From positions 42,523 through 106,522 of the forward strand of contig CANRPJ010000007.1 in NCBI GenBank assembly GCA_947632485.1: DNA of 64,000 nt, given 5' to 3'. Numbering within the stretch: position 1 is the stretch's first letter; each line of letters opens with the position of its first letter. This DNA is from an uncultured Muribaculaceae bacterium. Lineage in GTDB: Bacteria; Bacteroidota; Bacteroidia; Bacteroidales; Muribaculaceae. Of this stretch, positions 28,936 through 37,560 are shown in pieces. Under the pieces are notes generated by a model. It did not search any database. It saw only the letters and a program-made list of their open reading frames with translations, and was not told where the DNA came from. A program made the position numbers and the translations under genes.

Positions 28936-29316
28936 TTATTCCTCGCAGAGTTTAGCGTAAGCAGCTGCGTCGAGCAGCTTCTCTACCTCAGAGGGATCGC
29001 TCATGCGAACCTTCATTATCCAGGCGCCGAAGGCATCATTGTTGATTGCGCCCGGCTCGTCGGCGAGAGCCTCGTTTACCTCGATCACCTCACCGCTCAC
29101 GGGAGAGATCAGGTCGCTGGCAGCCTTTACTGACTCCACTGCGCCGAACTCCTCGCCGGCAGTTACCTCGTCGCCCTCTTCGGGTACGTCGACATATACG
29201 ATGCTGCCAAGGGCGTGCTGAGCGTAGTCAGAAATACCTACGGTAGCTACGTCGCCGTCAACACTTACCCACTCGTGGGAATCCGAATAAAGGAGATTGT
29301 CAAGTACTTTGCTCAT
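28936..29316 (-). CDS. gcvH: Glycine cleavage H protein (lipoyl carrier)
   Basis: The 126-residue lipoyl protein shuttles the aminomethyl group between P, T and L proteins. The lipoylated lysine is K64 in GAVESVKAASD, preceded by SHEWV and VGISDYAQHALG, all standard. It is acidic, as H proteins are. It lies between gcvT and gcvPA in the operon. Confidence 0.97.
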   Translation of the reverse strand: MSKVLDNLLYSDSHEWVSVDGDVATVGISDYAQHALGSIVYVDVPEEGDEVTAGEEFGAVESVKAASDLISPVSGEVIEVNEALADEPGAINNDAFGAWIMKVRMSDPSEVEKLLDAAAYAKLCEE

Positions 29317-29357
29317 GATTGCTATAGTTTTATTGTTGTGATTTTTTTATTTGTAAC

Positions 29358-30452
29358 TTATTTTTTGTAGCTCTTGTCGTAGAAGCGCTTCTTCACCACC
29401 TTGCCGGGGAAGGTCTTCTTGCGGATGCGCACCTCTACCTCGGTGCCCAGCTTGTCGTAAGGCTTATCGATCATAGCCATTGCCACGCTCTTGCCGGTTG
29501 AGATTGAGCGATAGCCTGTTGTGATCTCACCTACCTGCTTGCCGTCGACTTCCACGGGATAGCCGTGACGCGGAATTGCGTTGCCTTCCAGCTCGATACC
29601 TACGATACGATGCTTCACGCCCTCAGCCTTCTGCTTTGCAAGAGCCTCCTTACCGATAAACTCCGGCTTGTCGAGCTTCACGAACATGCTCAGGCTTGCC
29701 TCGATCGGGGTTATGTCGGCGCTGAGCTCATCGCCGTAAAGGGGAAGGCCTACCTCAAAACGGAGGGTGTCGCGGCAACCGAGACCGCAAGGCACTACGC
29801 CGGCCTCCATCAGCTTATCCCATACGCGCTGGATATACTCATGGCTGGCATAGATCTCGAAGCCGTCTTCACCGGTATAGCCCGTGCGGCTCACGATAAT
29901 GGTCTCGCCCTCGGAGGGAATCTCCAGGAAATTATAGAAAGCTATATCTTTAACCTTCAGGCCAAGCACCTTCTCTACCGTATCTTCAGCCTCGGGACCC
30001 TGAATAGCCACCTCGCCATAGATCGGGCTCTCGTCGGTCACGGTCACATCGTAGCCTTCAGCGTTCTTCTTGATCCATGCCACATCTTTATCGATGTTGG
30101 CGGCATTGATCACGAGGAAGAACTCGTCGTCGTGTACCTTATAGACAAGAAGATCGTCGACCGTACCGCCGTTTTCATAGCACATCATGCCGTAGAAAAT
30201 CTGGCCGTCGGGAGCGCCCGTCACATCGTTTACGAAAATATGGTTCACATATTTCTCTGCTTCAGGGCCTTTCACGCGAACCTCGCCCATATGGCTTACA
30301 TCGAACACACCTACGTGCTGACGCACTGCATTGTGCTCATCTGTGATATTAGTATACTGAATCGGCATGTCAAAGCCGCCGAAGGGCGACATCAAGGCGC
30401 CCTGCTTTACGTGACGGTCGTGCAGACACGTCTTCATGAGTTTTTCTTCCAT
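29358..30452 (-). CDS. gcvT: Glycine cleavage T protein (aminomethyltransferase)
   Basis: GcvT releases ammonia from the aminomethyl-lipoyl H protein and makes 5,10-methylene-tetrahydrofolate. The 364-residue chain shows FGGFDMPIQY, FDVSHMGEV, the folate-site SRTGYTGEDGFEIY, and the closing C-terminal barrel. It may start at the ATG at 30452 or, more like the family, at 30437 (MKTCLHDRH). It is the first gene of the run T-H-PA-PB-L, with a -7 box upstream at 30547. Confidence 0.96.
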   Translation of the reverse strand: MEEKLMKTCLHDRHVKQGALMSPFGGFDMPIQYTNITDEHNAVRQHVGVFDVSHMGEVRVKGPEAEKYVNHIFVNDVTGAPDGQIFYGMMCYENGGTVDDLLVYKVHDDEFFLVINAANIDKDVAWIKKNAEGYDVTVTDESPIYGEVAIQGPEAEDTVEKVLGLKVKDIAFYNFLEIPSEGETIIVSRTGYTGEDGFEIYASHEYIQRVWDKLMEAGVVPCGLGCRDTLRFEVGLPLYGDELSADITPIEASLSMFVKLDKPEFIGKEALAKQKAEGVKHRIVGIELEGNAIPRHGYPVEVDGKQVGEITTGYRSISTGKSVAMAMIDKPYDKLGTEVEVRIRKKTFPGKVVKKRFYDKSYKK

Positions 30453-30526
30453 AACGGATATTTTCGGTTAGTTATTTTTATTCTTCTGATCCTATGGCTT
30501 TTACGCCTTCAGATTTAAGGCTCGCA

Positions 30527-30554
30527 GACCGCATCGGTCCACTTTGCAAAGATA
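30527..30554 (-). promoter_or_regulatory. -7 box and adjoining palindrome upstream of gcvT
   Basis: The minus strand reads TATCTTTG at 30554-30547, a perfect -7 box, without a clear -33. Just downstream, GACCG/CGGTC (30527-30531 and 30535-30539) is a perfect 5-bp dyad with a 3-base centre, in the start region of the message. It may be an operator or an RNA hairpin. No glycine riboswitch was recognised in the leader. Confidence 0.5.
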
Positions 30555-30661
30555 ACCATTTTATTTCACCTGACAGGGTTTTCTTCCCGCTTTTTTTATC
30601 AAAAAAACACGTTCCGGCCTACCTTTGCGACCGGGAGGATCAATGTATGGGAGTTTATCAC

Positions 30662-30669
30662 TATCTTTG
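30662..30669 (+). promoter_or_regulatory. -7 box at the start of the permease gene
   Basis: TATCTTTG ends six bases before the GTG at 30676. Another -7-like TACCTTTG at 30620-30627 lies before the ATG at 30643. Neither has a clear -33, so which one is used cannot be decided from sequence. Confidence 0.4.
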
Positions 30670-30675
30670 CGTGTC

Positions 30676-31914
30676 GTGAACTATCCTTTCTATATAGCAA
30701 GACGCCTCTCGCTCTCCGCTTCCGGGCGCCGGAGCAGCCCTGCCGTAAAGGTGGCGGTGGCGGCAGTGGCCCTGTCGATAGCGGTTATGCTTGCGGCCAT
30801 CGCGGTAGTGGGAGGCTTCAAACAGGAAATCCGGGCTAAAGTAGTGGGATTCAACTCTCACCTCTCTATCTATGCGGTTCCAACCGAAGAAGCGGGCAAC
30901 ACCCTGACCTTGACCCCGACCCTGCGCAATCTGCTTCTTAAAGAGCCTTACGTAGAGAGCATTGCGCTCGAAGTGACGGTGCCTGCGGTGCTGAAAACCG
31001 AGTCCGACTTCAAAGGCATCTATCTGAAAGGTATAGGAGAAGGAGCCGACACAGCTTTCTTGAGCACAAATCTTATAGAAGGCAAGGTTCCCGACTTTAC
31101 GGCGCCTGGCGCTGACTCGCTTATGGTCGTGAGCCGCAAGACAGCCGATGAGCTCGGGCTGCACATCGGCGATAAGGTGCCTGCATATTTCTTTTCCGAC
31201 GACCTGAGGGTGAGGCCGCTCAGGGTGGCGGCGATAACTGATTCGCATTTTGAAGGCTACGACAATATCTACATCTACGGTTCGCTCGCGCTTGCCCAGC
31301 AGCTCGCCGCCCTCTCGCCGAGCCAGGGAACAGCACTAAGGGTGACGACCACCGACTTCAACCTTGTGGACCAATACTCGGCAGCCCTCGGCAACAAGCT
31401 GGTTAAAGCCTATGCGGAGGCCGATATATTCACTCCTTTGCGTGTAGAAAACGCTATGGTTCAGGGAGCTGCCTATTTCAACTGGCTATCGCTGCTCGAT
31501 ACCAATGTGCTCGTAATTCTGATCCTGATGACCGTAGTGGCATGCGTCACTCTCATTTCCGGACTGCTGATTCTCATACTCGACAAGGTACGCACCATCG
31601 GCGTGCTCAGGGCTCTCGGAGCCTCGGAAAAAGCGGTAAGGAGGGTCTTTGTATGGCTCGCCTGCAAGGTGGCTATAATAGGGCTGATAGCGGGCAACGG
31701 ACTGATGCTGCTGGTGCTCTGGTTGCAGCAGCGCACACATTTCTTCCATCTCGATCCCGACAGCTATTATATTGATTTCGTGCCGGTAGCAATCACCTGG
31801 CAGGGTGTCCTTACGCTCAATGCCGCAGTGCTGCTCATCGTTTGGCTTTCACTGCTTCTCCCGGCCCACTTTATTTCGCGTGTTTCTCCCGCTTCAACCC
31901 TTCGCTTTGAATGA
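30676..31914 (+). CDS. ABC transporter permease, FtsX/LolE-like
   Basis: The product has an N-terminal membrane helix (VAVAAVALSIAVMLAAIAVVGGF), a periplasmic domain of about 215 residues, and three C-terminal helices with DKVRTIGVLRALGASE between the first two: the FtsX/MacB permease plan. The resemblance is to LolC/LolE-type lipoprotein release permeases of Bacteroidetes, which start with a short N-(Y/F)-P-(F/L)-YIA-(R/K)-R sequence; this favours the GTG at 30676 (412 residues). An ATG at 30643 preceded by GGGAGG is the alternative. No ATPase gene is adjacent. Transported substrate is inferred only. Confidence 0.85.
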   Translation: MNYPFYIARRLSLSASGRRSSPAVKVAVAAVALSIAVMLAAIAVVGGFKQEIRAKVVGFNSHLSIYAVPTEEAGNTLTLTPTLRNLLLKEPYVESIALEVTVPAVLKTESDFKGIYLKGIGEGADTAFLSTNLIEGKVPDFTAPGADSLMVVSRKTADELGLHIGDKVPAYFFSDDLRVRPLRVAAITDSHFEGYDNIYIYGSLALAQQLAALSPSQGTALRVTTTDFNLVDQYSAALGNKLVKAYAEADIFTPLRVENAMVQGAAYFNWLSLLDTNVLVILILMTVVACVTLISGLLILILDKVRTIGVLRALGASEKAVRRVFVWLACKVAIIGLIAGNGLMLLVLWLQQRTHFFHLDPDSYYIDFVPVAITWQGVLTLNAAVLLIVWLSLLLPAHFISRVSPASTLRFE

Positions 31915-31990
31915 ATCGCCTCTTTAACGCCTCATTCTGAATCATTTTTATGCTGCCTCTGTTCAGCTTATGATGCGCTCAATGTAGTGC

Positions 31991-32106
31991 CGGGCTGAAA
32001 AAATGAAGCCTCAGATTAATCTTTACGCCAATTCAGGCGTTTCTAAAGTGAGAGTCGCGCAGAAGCGTCACTCCCACCCGATTTCGATATAAATACCGAA
32101 ATCTTA
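31991..32106 (+). promoter_or_regulatory. Upstream region A: shares blocks with the htpG upstream region
   Basis: Contains CGGGCTGA (31991), TTAATCTTTACGCC (32016) and CCGAAATCTTA (32096) before the ATG at 32133. The same three blocks, in the same order and nearly the same spacing, precede htpG (33076, 33102, 33186; ATG 33220). A recognisable -24/-12 element is present only in the htpG copy. Confidence 0.6.
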
Positions 32107-32132
32107 GATTAATACTATAAACACACCTTCTT

Positions 32133-33062
32133 ATGTCCAGGATTCTCATATCCATGCTGCTAAGCATGACTGTATTGTCGGCGCGCTGCGAGACTCTTTG
32201 CGACTCAACAACATCGCATTCAGCCCTTCCTTCGCCACAGATGGAAGTATCGCTCCCAATAGCCGCACCTCTTCCCCCGGCATCCCTTGCCGCCTCCGAA
32301 ACTGATATACCGGAAGCTGATTTCTCCGCCTTATTCATTGAGGAGCAGACGATAAATCCTGAAGCCCCATGGACTCCCGGACGCCGGCTGAAGCATGAAT
32401 CGATCTATTGCCACCCAGCCTCGCTCACCTACCGCTGCCCCGACTGGAAAAGAATGTGGACCAACACGGCTGTGCTCGGCGGTGCCTTCATCGGCACTCT
32501 CGTGGTGCTCGAATGTCTGCCGGAAGACGCCACCTCATGGAACAGGGCCGAGATCCAGAGCGTGCCGATGTTCAAGCGCTGGCGCAACCATGTGCTGCGA
32601 GAAGGACCCGCGTGGGATCATGATAAAGCGATCTTCAACTATGTGCTTCACCCCTATGCCGGAGCCGTCTATTTCATGTCGGCGCGCTCTTGCGGATTCA
32701 ATTTCTGGCAGTCACTGCTCTATAGCACCTGCATTTCCTCCATCGGCTGGGAGTTTGGTATTGAGGCCTTTATGGAGCGGCCATCGATTCAGGATCTCTT
32801 TGTGACTCCCCTCGTAGGCAGCATTATAGGCGAAGGATTCTACCGCGCGAAGCGCCGCATAGCGGAAAATGACTACCACTTGCTCGGTTCAAAGGTGCTC
32901 GGCAACATAGTAGTATTTCTCATTGACCCGGTCAACGAGGTAATCGACCTGTTTCGCGGACGCAACACATCGTGCTCCCGCGCTAACCATCAGCTGTCAG
33001 GCTCGTTTTCACCTATGATTACCCCCAATTACAAAGGCTTCTCTCTCTGCATGACATTCTGA
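32133..33062 (+). CDS. DUF3943-like protein
   Basis: A 309-residue exported or membrane protein. It begins with a probable signal peptide (MSRILISMLLSMTVLSARC), followed by a Pro/Ser-rich stretch. The core from about residue 100 has a hydrophobic segment (TAVLGGAFIGTLVVLECLP), then WDHDKAIFNYVLHPYAGAVY, SSIGWEFGIEAFMERPS and QDLFVTPLVGSIIGE, which I associate with the DUF3943 family of Bacteroidetes envelope proteins. Function is unknown. It stands directly before htpG and shares its upstream sequence blocks, hinting at joint control under stress. Confidence 0.75.
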   Translation: MSRILISMLLSMTVLSARCETLCDSTTSHSALPSPQMEVSLPIAAPLPPASLAASETDIPEADFSALFIEEQTINPEAPWTPGRRLKHESIYCHPASLTYRCPDWKRMWTNTAVLGGAFIGTLVVLECLPEDATSWNRAEIQSVPMFKRWRNHVLREGPAWDHDKAIFNYVLHPYAGAVYFMSARSCGFNFWQSLLYSTCISSIGWEFGIEAFMERPSIQDLFVTPLVGSIIGEGFYRAKRRIAENDYHLLGSKVLGNIVVFLIDPVNEVIDLFRGRNTSCSRANHQLSGSFSPMITPNYKGFSLCMTF

Positions 33063-33075
33063 CGCTCCCCCGTCC

Positions 33076-33196
33076 CGGGCTGACATATTGGCAGAATCGC
33101 GTTAATCTTTACGCCCGCGAAATTGTTAATATATAGAAGATTGCCGGAAAGCGGCATCTCAGGCACGATTTTTGCAATTTATAAACCGAAATCTTA
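33076..33196 (+). promoter_or_regulatory. Upstream region B: htpG regulatory region
   Basis: Second copy of the three-block arrangement described at 31991-32106. Between the second and third block it has the -24/-12-like element at 33161-33177. Confidence 0.6.
33161..33177 (+). promoter_or_regulatory. Candidate -24/-12 (sigma-54-type) promoter of htpG
   Basis: AGGCACGATTTTTGCAA has GG (33162-33163), exactly ten bases, then GC (33174-33175), with CACG after GG, a T-run and TTGCA: a close match to the sigma-54 consensus. The start would lie about 33 bases before the htpG ATG. No -7 box of the ordinary type is seen here. Confidence 0.62.
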
Positions 33197-33219
33197 AAAA
33201 CTAAAAACACTATATAACC

Positions 33220-35244
33220 ATGGCAAACGGAAAAATTGGTGTAACAACCGAGAACATCTTCCCGGTAATCAAGAAGTTTCTTTATAGCGACCACGAGATC
33301 TTCCTTCGTGAGCTCGTGAGCAACGCAATCGATGCTACCCAGAAGCTCAAGACCCTCTCCGCCTTCGGCGATTTCAAAGGCGAACTGGGCGATATGCGTG
33401 TAAAGGTGACTGTCGACAAGGAGGCCGGTACGCTTACCGTGTCTGACCACGGAATCGGAATGGACGCCGAAGATATCGACAAATATATCAATCAGATAGC
33501 ATTCTCCGGCGCTGAAGAGTTTCTCAACAAATATAAGGATACCGCAAATAGTATCATCGGTCATTTCGGACTCGGATTCTACTCTGCCTTCATGGTATCG
33601 AAAAAGGTGGAAATCCGCTCGCTTTCCTATAAGGAGGGCGCAAAGGCCGTGCAGTGGACCTGCGACGGAAGCCCAGAATACCAGATGGAGGAAATCGAGA
33701 AAGCTGAACGCGGCACCGACGTGATTCTCTATATCGACGACGACAGCAAGGAATTTCTCGAGCAGTCGCGCATCGACGCTCTGCTGCGCAAATACTGCCG
33801 CTTCCTGCCGGTGCCTGTAGTGAGCGGAAAGGAGCAGGAGTGGAAAGATGGTAAATATGTTGATACTGATAAAGATAAGGTAATCAACGCCACAGAGCCC
33901 CTCTGGACCAAGAAGCCGGCCGAGCTTACCGACAAAGACTATCTCGAGTTCTACCATGAGCTGATGCCGATGGCAGAAGACCCTATGTTCTGGATCCACC
34001 TGAATGTAGACTATCCTTTCACGCTTACGGGTGTGCTCTATTTCCCGAAGATCGAGAGCAACCTCGACGTGCGCAAAGACCGTATTCAGCTCTATAGCAA
34101 TCAGGTCTATGTGACCGATCAGGTTGAGGGCGTAGTGCCCGAGTTCATGACCCTGATGCAGGGTGTGATCGACTCGCCCGATATTCCCCTCAACGTGAGC
34201 CGTTCATATCTGCAGGCCGACAGGCAGGTAAAGCAGATTTCCGGTTATATCTCCAAGAAAGTGGCCGAGAAGCTGGAACAGATGTTTACCGACGACCGTC
34301 AGGCCTACGAAAAGAAGTGGGACGATATCGCAGTATTCATCGACTACGGTATGCTCACCGATGAGAAATTCTTCGAATGGGCCAAGAAGTTCTTCCTTCT
34401 CAAGGATACCGAAGGCCGCTACTATACGCTCGAGGAATACCGCACGCTCGTAGAGCCGACCCAGACCGATAAAGACGGCAACGTGATCTATCTCTACGCT
34501 ACCGACGCCACTGAGCAGTATAGCTATATCAAGGCCGCAGAGGAAAAGGGTTACAACGTGCTGCTGATGAACGGACAGCTCGACAACCATGTGCTCTCCA
34601 TGCTCGAAAGCAAGCTCGAGAAGACCCGCTTCGTGCGCGTTGACTCCGATACCCCGGAGCGACTCATCGTGAAGACCGACAGGAAAGACGCTGGCCTCAC
34701 TCCTGTGCAGACCGATGTGATGACTACCCTCTTCTCATCGCAGCTTCCGCAGGTGGAGAAGGCTCAGTTTGTAGTGGCCTTCGAATCTCTTGGCGAAAAC
34801 GACGCACCCGCTACTGTGACCCAGAGCGAATATATGCGCCGAATGAAAGAGATGGCAGCCATGCAGCCGGGTGCTTCTTTCTATGCTTCGCTGCCCGACA
34901 GCTATCAGCTCGTAGTAAACACGGACCAGCCGGCTGTAAAGAAAATCGTAGATCTCGCCACATCGTCACTTCAGGATCGTGTAGCTCCGCTTCGCGCTGA
35001 AATCGAAACCCTCAACAAGGAGATCGAAGCCGACAGAAAAGACGATTCGAAGAAAGACGCAGTAGCCGAAAAGGAGAAAAAAGTGGCCGACGTGCGCAAG
35101 CAGGAAGAGGATCTCGTGAAGGATTACGCCGCCACACAGCCTCAGGTGCGCCAGGTGATCGATCTGGCTCTGCTCCGCGCTAACCTACTTAAGGGCGAGG
35201 TGCTTACCGCATTCATCAAGCGCTCTATAAGCCTGCTTGACTGA
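33220..35244 (+). CDS. htpG: Chaperone protein HtpG (Hsp90)
   Basis: The 674-residue protein is a bacterial Hsp90. The GHKL ATP-binding motifs are clear: FLRELVSNAIDATQKL (the Mg-binding Asn), DHGIGMD, and GHFGLGFYSAFMVS; then the middle domain with LNVSRSYLQ, and a C-terminal dimerisation part. A charged Lys/Glu-rich stretch near residues 590-630 (ETLNKEIEADRKDDSKK) is longer than in E. coli HtpG and resembles other Bacteroidetes copies. A strong terminator follows. Confidence 0.96.
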   Translation: MANGKIGVTTENIFPVIKKFLYSDHEIFLRELVSNAIDATQKLKTLSAFGDFKGELGDMRVKVTVDKEAGTLTVSDHGIGMDAEDIDKYINQIAFSGAEEFLNKYKDTANSIIGHFGLGFYSAFMVSKKVEIRSLSYKEGAKAVQWTCDGSPEYQMEEIEKAERGTDVILYIDDDSKEFLEQSRIDALLRKYCRFLPVPVVSGKEQEWKDGKYVDTDKDKVINATEPLWTKKPAELTDKDYLEFYHELMPMAEDPMFWIHLNVDYPFTLTGVLYFPKIESNLDVRKDRIQLYSNQVYVTDQVEGVVPEFMTLMQGVIDSPDIPLNVSRSYLQADRQVKQISGYISKKVAEKLEQMFTDDRQAYEKKWDDIAVFIDYGMLTDEKFFEWAKKFFLLKDTEGRYYTLEEYRTLVEPTQTDKDGNVIYLYATDATEQYSYIKAAEEKGYNVLLMNGQLDNHVLSMLESKLEKTRFVRVDSDTPERLIVKTDRKDAGLTPVQTDVMTTLFSSQLPQVEKAQFVVAFESLGENDAPATVTQSEYMRRMKEMAAMQPGASFYASLPDSYQLVVNTDQPAVKKIVDLATSSLQDRVAPLRAEIETLNKEIEADRKDDSKKDAVAEKEKKVADVRKQEEDLVKDYAATQPQVRQVIDLALLRANLLKGEVLTAFIKRSISLLD

Positions 35245-35278
35245 TACTCTTAACTACCCTTTCAACTTCCAATATCCG

Positions 35279-35311
35279 ACGCGGCCGGGGATACCTCCGG
35301 TCGCGTTTTTT
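35279..35311 (+). terminator. Intrinsic terminator of htpG
   Basis: ACGCGGCCGG (35279-35288) pairs with CCGGTCGCGT (35297-35306) with one G-T pair, followed by a run of six T. Confidence 0.88.
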
Positions 35312-35326
35312 CGTTATCCTGCCGAA

Positions 35327-36247
35327 TCAGAAAATTGAGGTGCCGATATCTGTTGTAAACCGTTCAAGGGTCTCTATGCCCATGCATGAGTTTCCGTGGG
35401 AGTCAAGCTCCGGACTCCAGACCGCTATACTCAGCTTGCCGGGTATAATCGCCACCACACCGCCTCCGACACCACTCTTCCCGGGAAGACCCACACGGAA
35501 AGCAAAATCGCCCGACTCATCGTAAAAGCCACACGTAAGCATCAGCGAATTAAGTCGTTTCGCTTTGCTCACAGAGAGAATACGCTCACCTGTGAACGGA
35601 TTTTCACCGTGGTTAGCCAGAAAAAGGAAGGATTTGGCAAGCTCCTCACACGTCATAGCCACACTACACTGGTTGCAATATACGTCGATAAGTTTATCCA
35701 TGTCGTGATCTATATTCCCGAAGCTCTTCATAAAGTAGCCCAACGCCATATTGCGGCTGGAAGTCTCGAGTTCGGAGCGCGCTATATTCCGGTCGAAGTA
35801 AATATCATCGCAATCGGCATTCTCCCTTATAAACTGAAGGATACTGTCCTTCGGCCGTTCATACAGATTCATTAGCCGGTCCGTCACGACCAGAGCTCCC
35901 GCGTTTATAAACGGATTACGGGGAATACCGTGCTCATATTCAAGCTGAACCAGAGAGTTAAACGGAGTGCCCGACGGCTCCCGGCCAACCGACTCCCATA
36001 GCTCTTCGCCCAGATGGCGCATCACCATGGCCAGAGTGAACACTTTCGAGATACTCTGAATGGAGAATTTGGTTCTACAGTCACCCAAACCGAAAGATTC
36101 GCCATCAATTGAGGCTACGGCTATGCCATACTGACGGGGATTAACTTCCGCAAGCGCAGGAATATAATCGGCCACCTTGCCGCGACCGAACATCGGTTTC
36201 ACTTCATTATAGATCTTCTCAATAACCTTCCGGATATCCATAATCAT
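35327..36247 (-). CDS. glsA: Glutaminase
   Basis: The enzyme converts glutamine to glutamate and ammonia and belongs to the serine-dependent beta-lactamase-like glutaminase family. The 306-residue chain has the catalytic S-x-x-K as SISK (65-68), PFINAGALVV, and the closing GKSGVGGGVVAIIPGK, all family landmarks. The start may be at 36247 or at the next ATG at 36241 (MDIRKVIE). A -7 box lies just upstream at 36261. Such glutaminases often support acid resistance in gut bacteria; that role here is inferred. Confidence 0.94.
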   Translation of the reverse strand: MIMDIRKVIEKIYNEVKPMFGRGKVADYIPALAEVNPRQYGIAVASIDGESFGLGDCRTKFSIQSISKVFTLAMVMRHLGEELWESVGREPSGTPFNSLVQLEYEHGIPRNPFINAGALVVTDRLMNLYERPKDSILQFIRENADCDDIYFDRNIARSELETSSRNMALGYFMKSFGNIDHDMDKLIDVYCNQCSVAMTCEELAKSFLFLANHGENPFTGERILSVSKAKRLNSLMLTCGFYDESGDFAFRVGLPGKSGVGGGVVAIIPGKLSIAVWSPELDSHGNSCMGIETLERFTTDIGTSIF

Positions 36248-36260
36248 CAGATTTACCGTG

Positions 36261-36268
36261 CAAAATTA
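36261..36268 (-). promoter_or_regulatory. -7 box of glsA
   Basis: The minus strand reads TAATTTTG, 14-20 bases before the two candidate ATGs. TTTG on the same strand at 36287-36284 is 15 bases upstream, shorter than usual. The box overlaps the 3' end region of the ATPase gene at 36270. Confidence 0.55.
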
Positions 36269-36269
36269 G

Positions 36270-37421
36270 TCAAAACGTAGAAGCAAAAGAAATCACCTCG
36301 CCATTCGACGTTTTCAACGACGCGTCCCCCGAATAAATCACAGCTCTCATACTCTCCGGAACTCCCGACAAAGTCCCCCATTTGTTCAGGCTATCAAAAA
36401 ACGCCGGATTATAAGTACTCCCCGACTTAATTTCATAGCCGTGCTGCTCCAGTCCGCTTGTCTTAACCAAATCAACCTCGATTCCTGTGCTGTCTCTCCA
36501 GAAAGTAAGGTCTGGCGTTATTCCATGATTAAGACTATCCTTAATAAATTGGTTAATGACCAAATTTTCAAACAGCCCGCCTCGGAGAAAATGCGTGTCG
36601 AGCTGCTCGGGAGTTGTGATGCCGAGCAGGCTGCACGCAAGTCCTGTATCGTAGAAATAAAGCTTTGGTGTCTTAACGATTCGCTTATTATAGTTATTGA
36701 AGTTCGGCTCGAGCCGATATATTATGTAACTCGCTTCAAGCACTGACAGCCAAGACTCTACGGTAGGAATCGTTATTCCAGACTCGGTTGCAAGATTCGC
36801 CTTATTAAGAAGTTGGCCGATTCTTCCTGCACAAAGGCGGATAAATCGGGTGAATCTTGCCAAGTCAGCTACATTGAGCATTACGCGCACATCCCGCTCC
36901 ACATAAGTTGTTATGTACGACGGATAATAGTCAGTTGGAGCAATATCCTTGTCATATATCCTGGGATAAAACCCTTTGAAAATCTGATGGTTTATTTCTG
37001 CAGGCAATAGATTAGCTTCATGCAGCTCCTTTCTCGAGAATGGCAGCAGCTTCAAAACCGCTGTTCGTCCCGCCAACGACTGATCAATAGCAGCCATAAG
37101 ATGAAAGTTGCGGGATCCAGCAAGCATATACATACCTTCCTCATTTACTGCGTCAACATGCGTCTGGAGATAGGAAAATAATGATGGAACTCGCTCCGCT
37201 TCATCAATAATTACGTGATTATCATAAGTCTTTAGAAAACCATTCGGATCTTCACTCGCAAAAGCGCGCATATCCGGATTCTCAAGCGACACATACTTAT
37301 AGTCCGGATAAAGATTTTTGAGCAACGTCGACTTTCCCGATTGCCGCGGTCCTGTAAGGGTAACGATCGGAAACTTGCTTCCCAACTGCTTTATTTTGGA
37401 ACTCAAAATCCTGTCAATCAT
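36270..37421 (-). CDS. AAA-type ATPase with DUF4143 domain
   Basis: The 383-residue protein has a Walker A GPRQSGKST at 24-32, Walker B IIDEAE at 71-76, an AAA_14-type core to about residue 170, a helical linker, and a C-terminal DUF4143 region with a nuclease-like fold (ENLVINQFIKDS, IEVDLVKT, YEIKSG; the E-x-x-D...E-I-K-S order resembles the PD-(D/E)xK core). These proteins are common, patchily distributed and of unclear function. A perfect 12-bp palindrome overlies its transcription start, suggesting autoregulation. A somewhat lower G+C points to horizontal spread. Confidence 0.88.
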   Translation of the reverse strand: MIDRILSSKIKQLGSKFPIVTLTGPRQSGKSTLLKNLYPDYKYVSLENPDMRAFASEDPNGFLKTYDNHVIIDEAERVPSLFSYLQTHVDAVNEEGMYMLAGSRNFHLMAAIDQSLAGRTAVLKLLPFSRKELHEANLLPAEINHQIFKGFYPRIYDKDIAPTDYYPSYITTYVERDVRVMLNVADLARFTRFIRLCAGRIGQLLNKANLATESGITIPTVESWLSVLEASYIIYRLEPNFNNYNKRIVKTPKLYFYDTGLACSLLGITTPEQLDTHFLRGGLFENLVINQFIKDSLNHGITPDLTFWRDSTGIEVDLVKTSGLEQHGYEIKSGSTYNPAFFDSLNKWGTLSGVPESMRAVIYSGDASLKTSNGEVISFASTF

Positions 37422-37461
37422 AACCTATAGGTCTATATAATCCAATAAATCAGATTCTTAA

Positions 37462-37488
37462 CAATTATAAAATCGCATTTTATAATTG
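37462..37488. promoter_or_regulatory. Perfect palindrome at the ATPase gene start site
   Basis: CAATTATAAAAT (37462-37473) and ATTTTATAATTG (37477-37488) flank the three bases CGC. On the minus strand it begins directly after the -7 box, so it covers the predicted transcription start: an operator or a 5' hairpin. Confidence 0.55.
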
Positions 37489-37519
37489 CAAAGATACGCA
37501 ATAACTCCCAATTACCCAA
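37489..37519 (-). promoter_or_regulatory. Promoter of the DUF4143 ATPase gene
   Basis: TTG (37519-37517), 20 bases, TATCTTTG (37496-37489) on the minus strand: good -33/-7 match. The leader to the ATG at 37421 would be about 60 bases. Confidence 0.68.
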
Positions 37520-37560
37520 CAAATTCCGCTTATTTCTCCGATTCCCCTGATTTCTCTGAC

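Noticed and set aside
30453..30546. Glycine riboswitch before gcvT
   Set aside because: The leader is short and AT-rich and shows only a small 5-bp dyad; none of the aptamer's paired elements were found.
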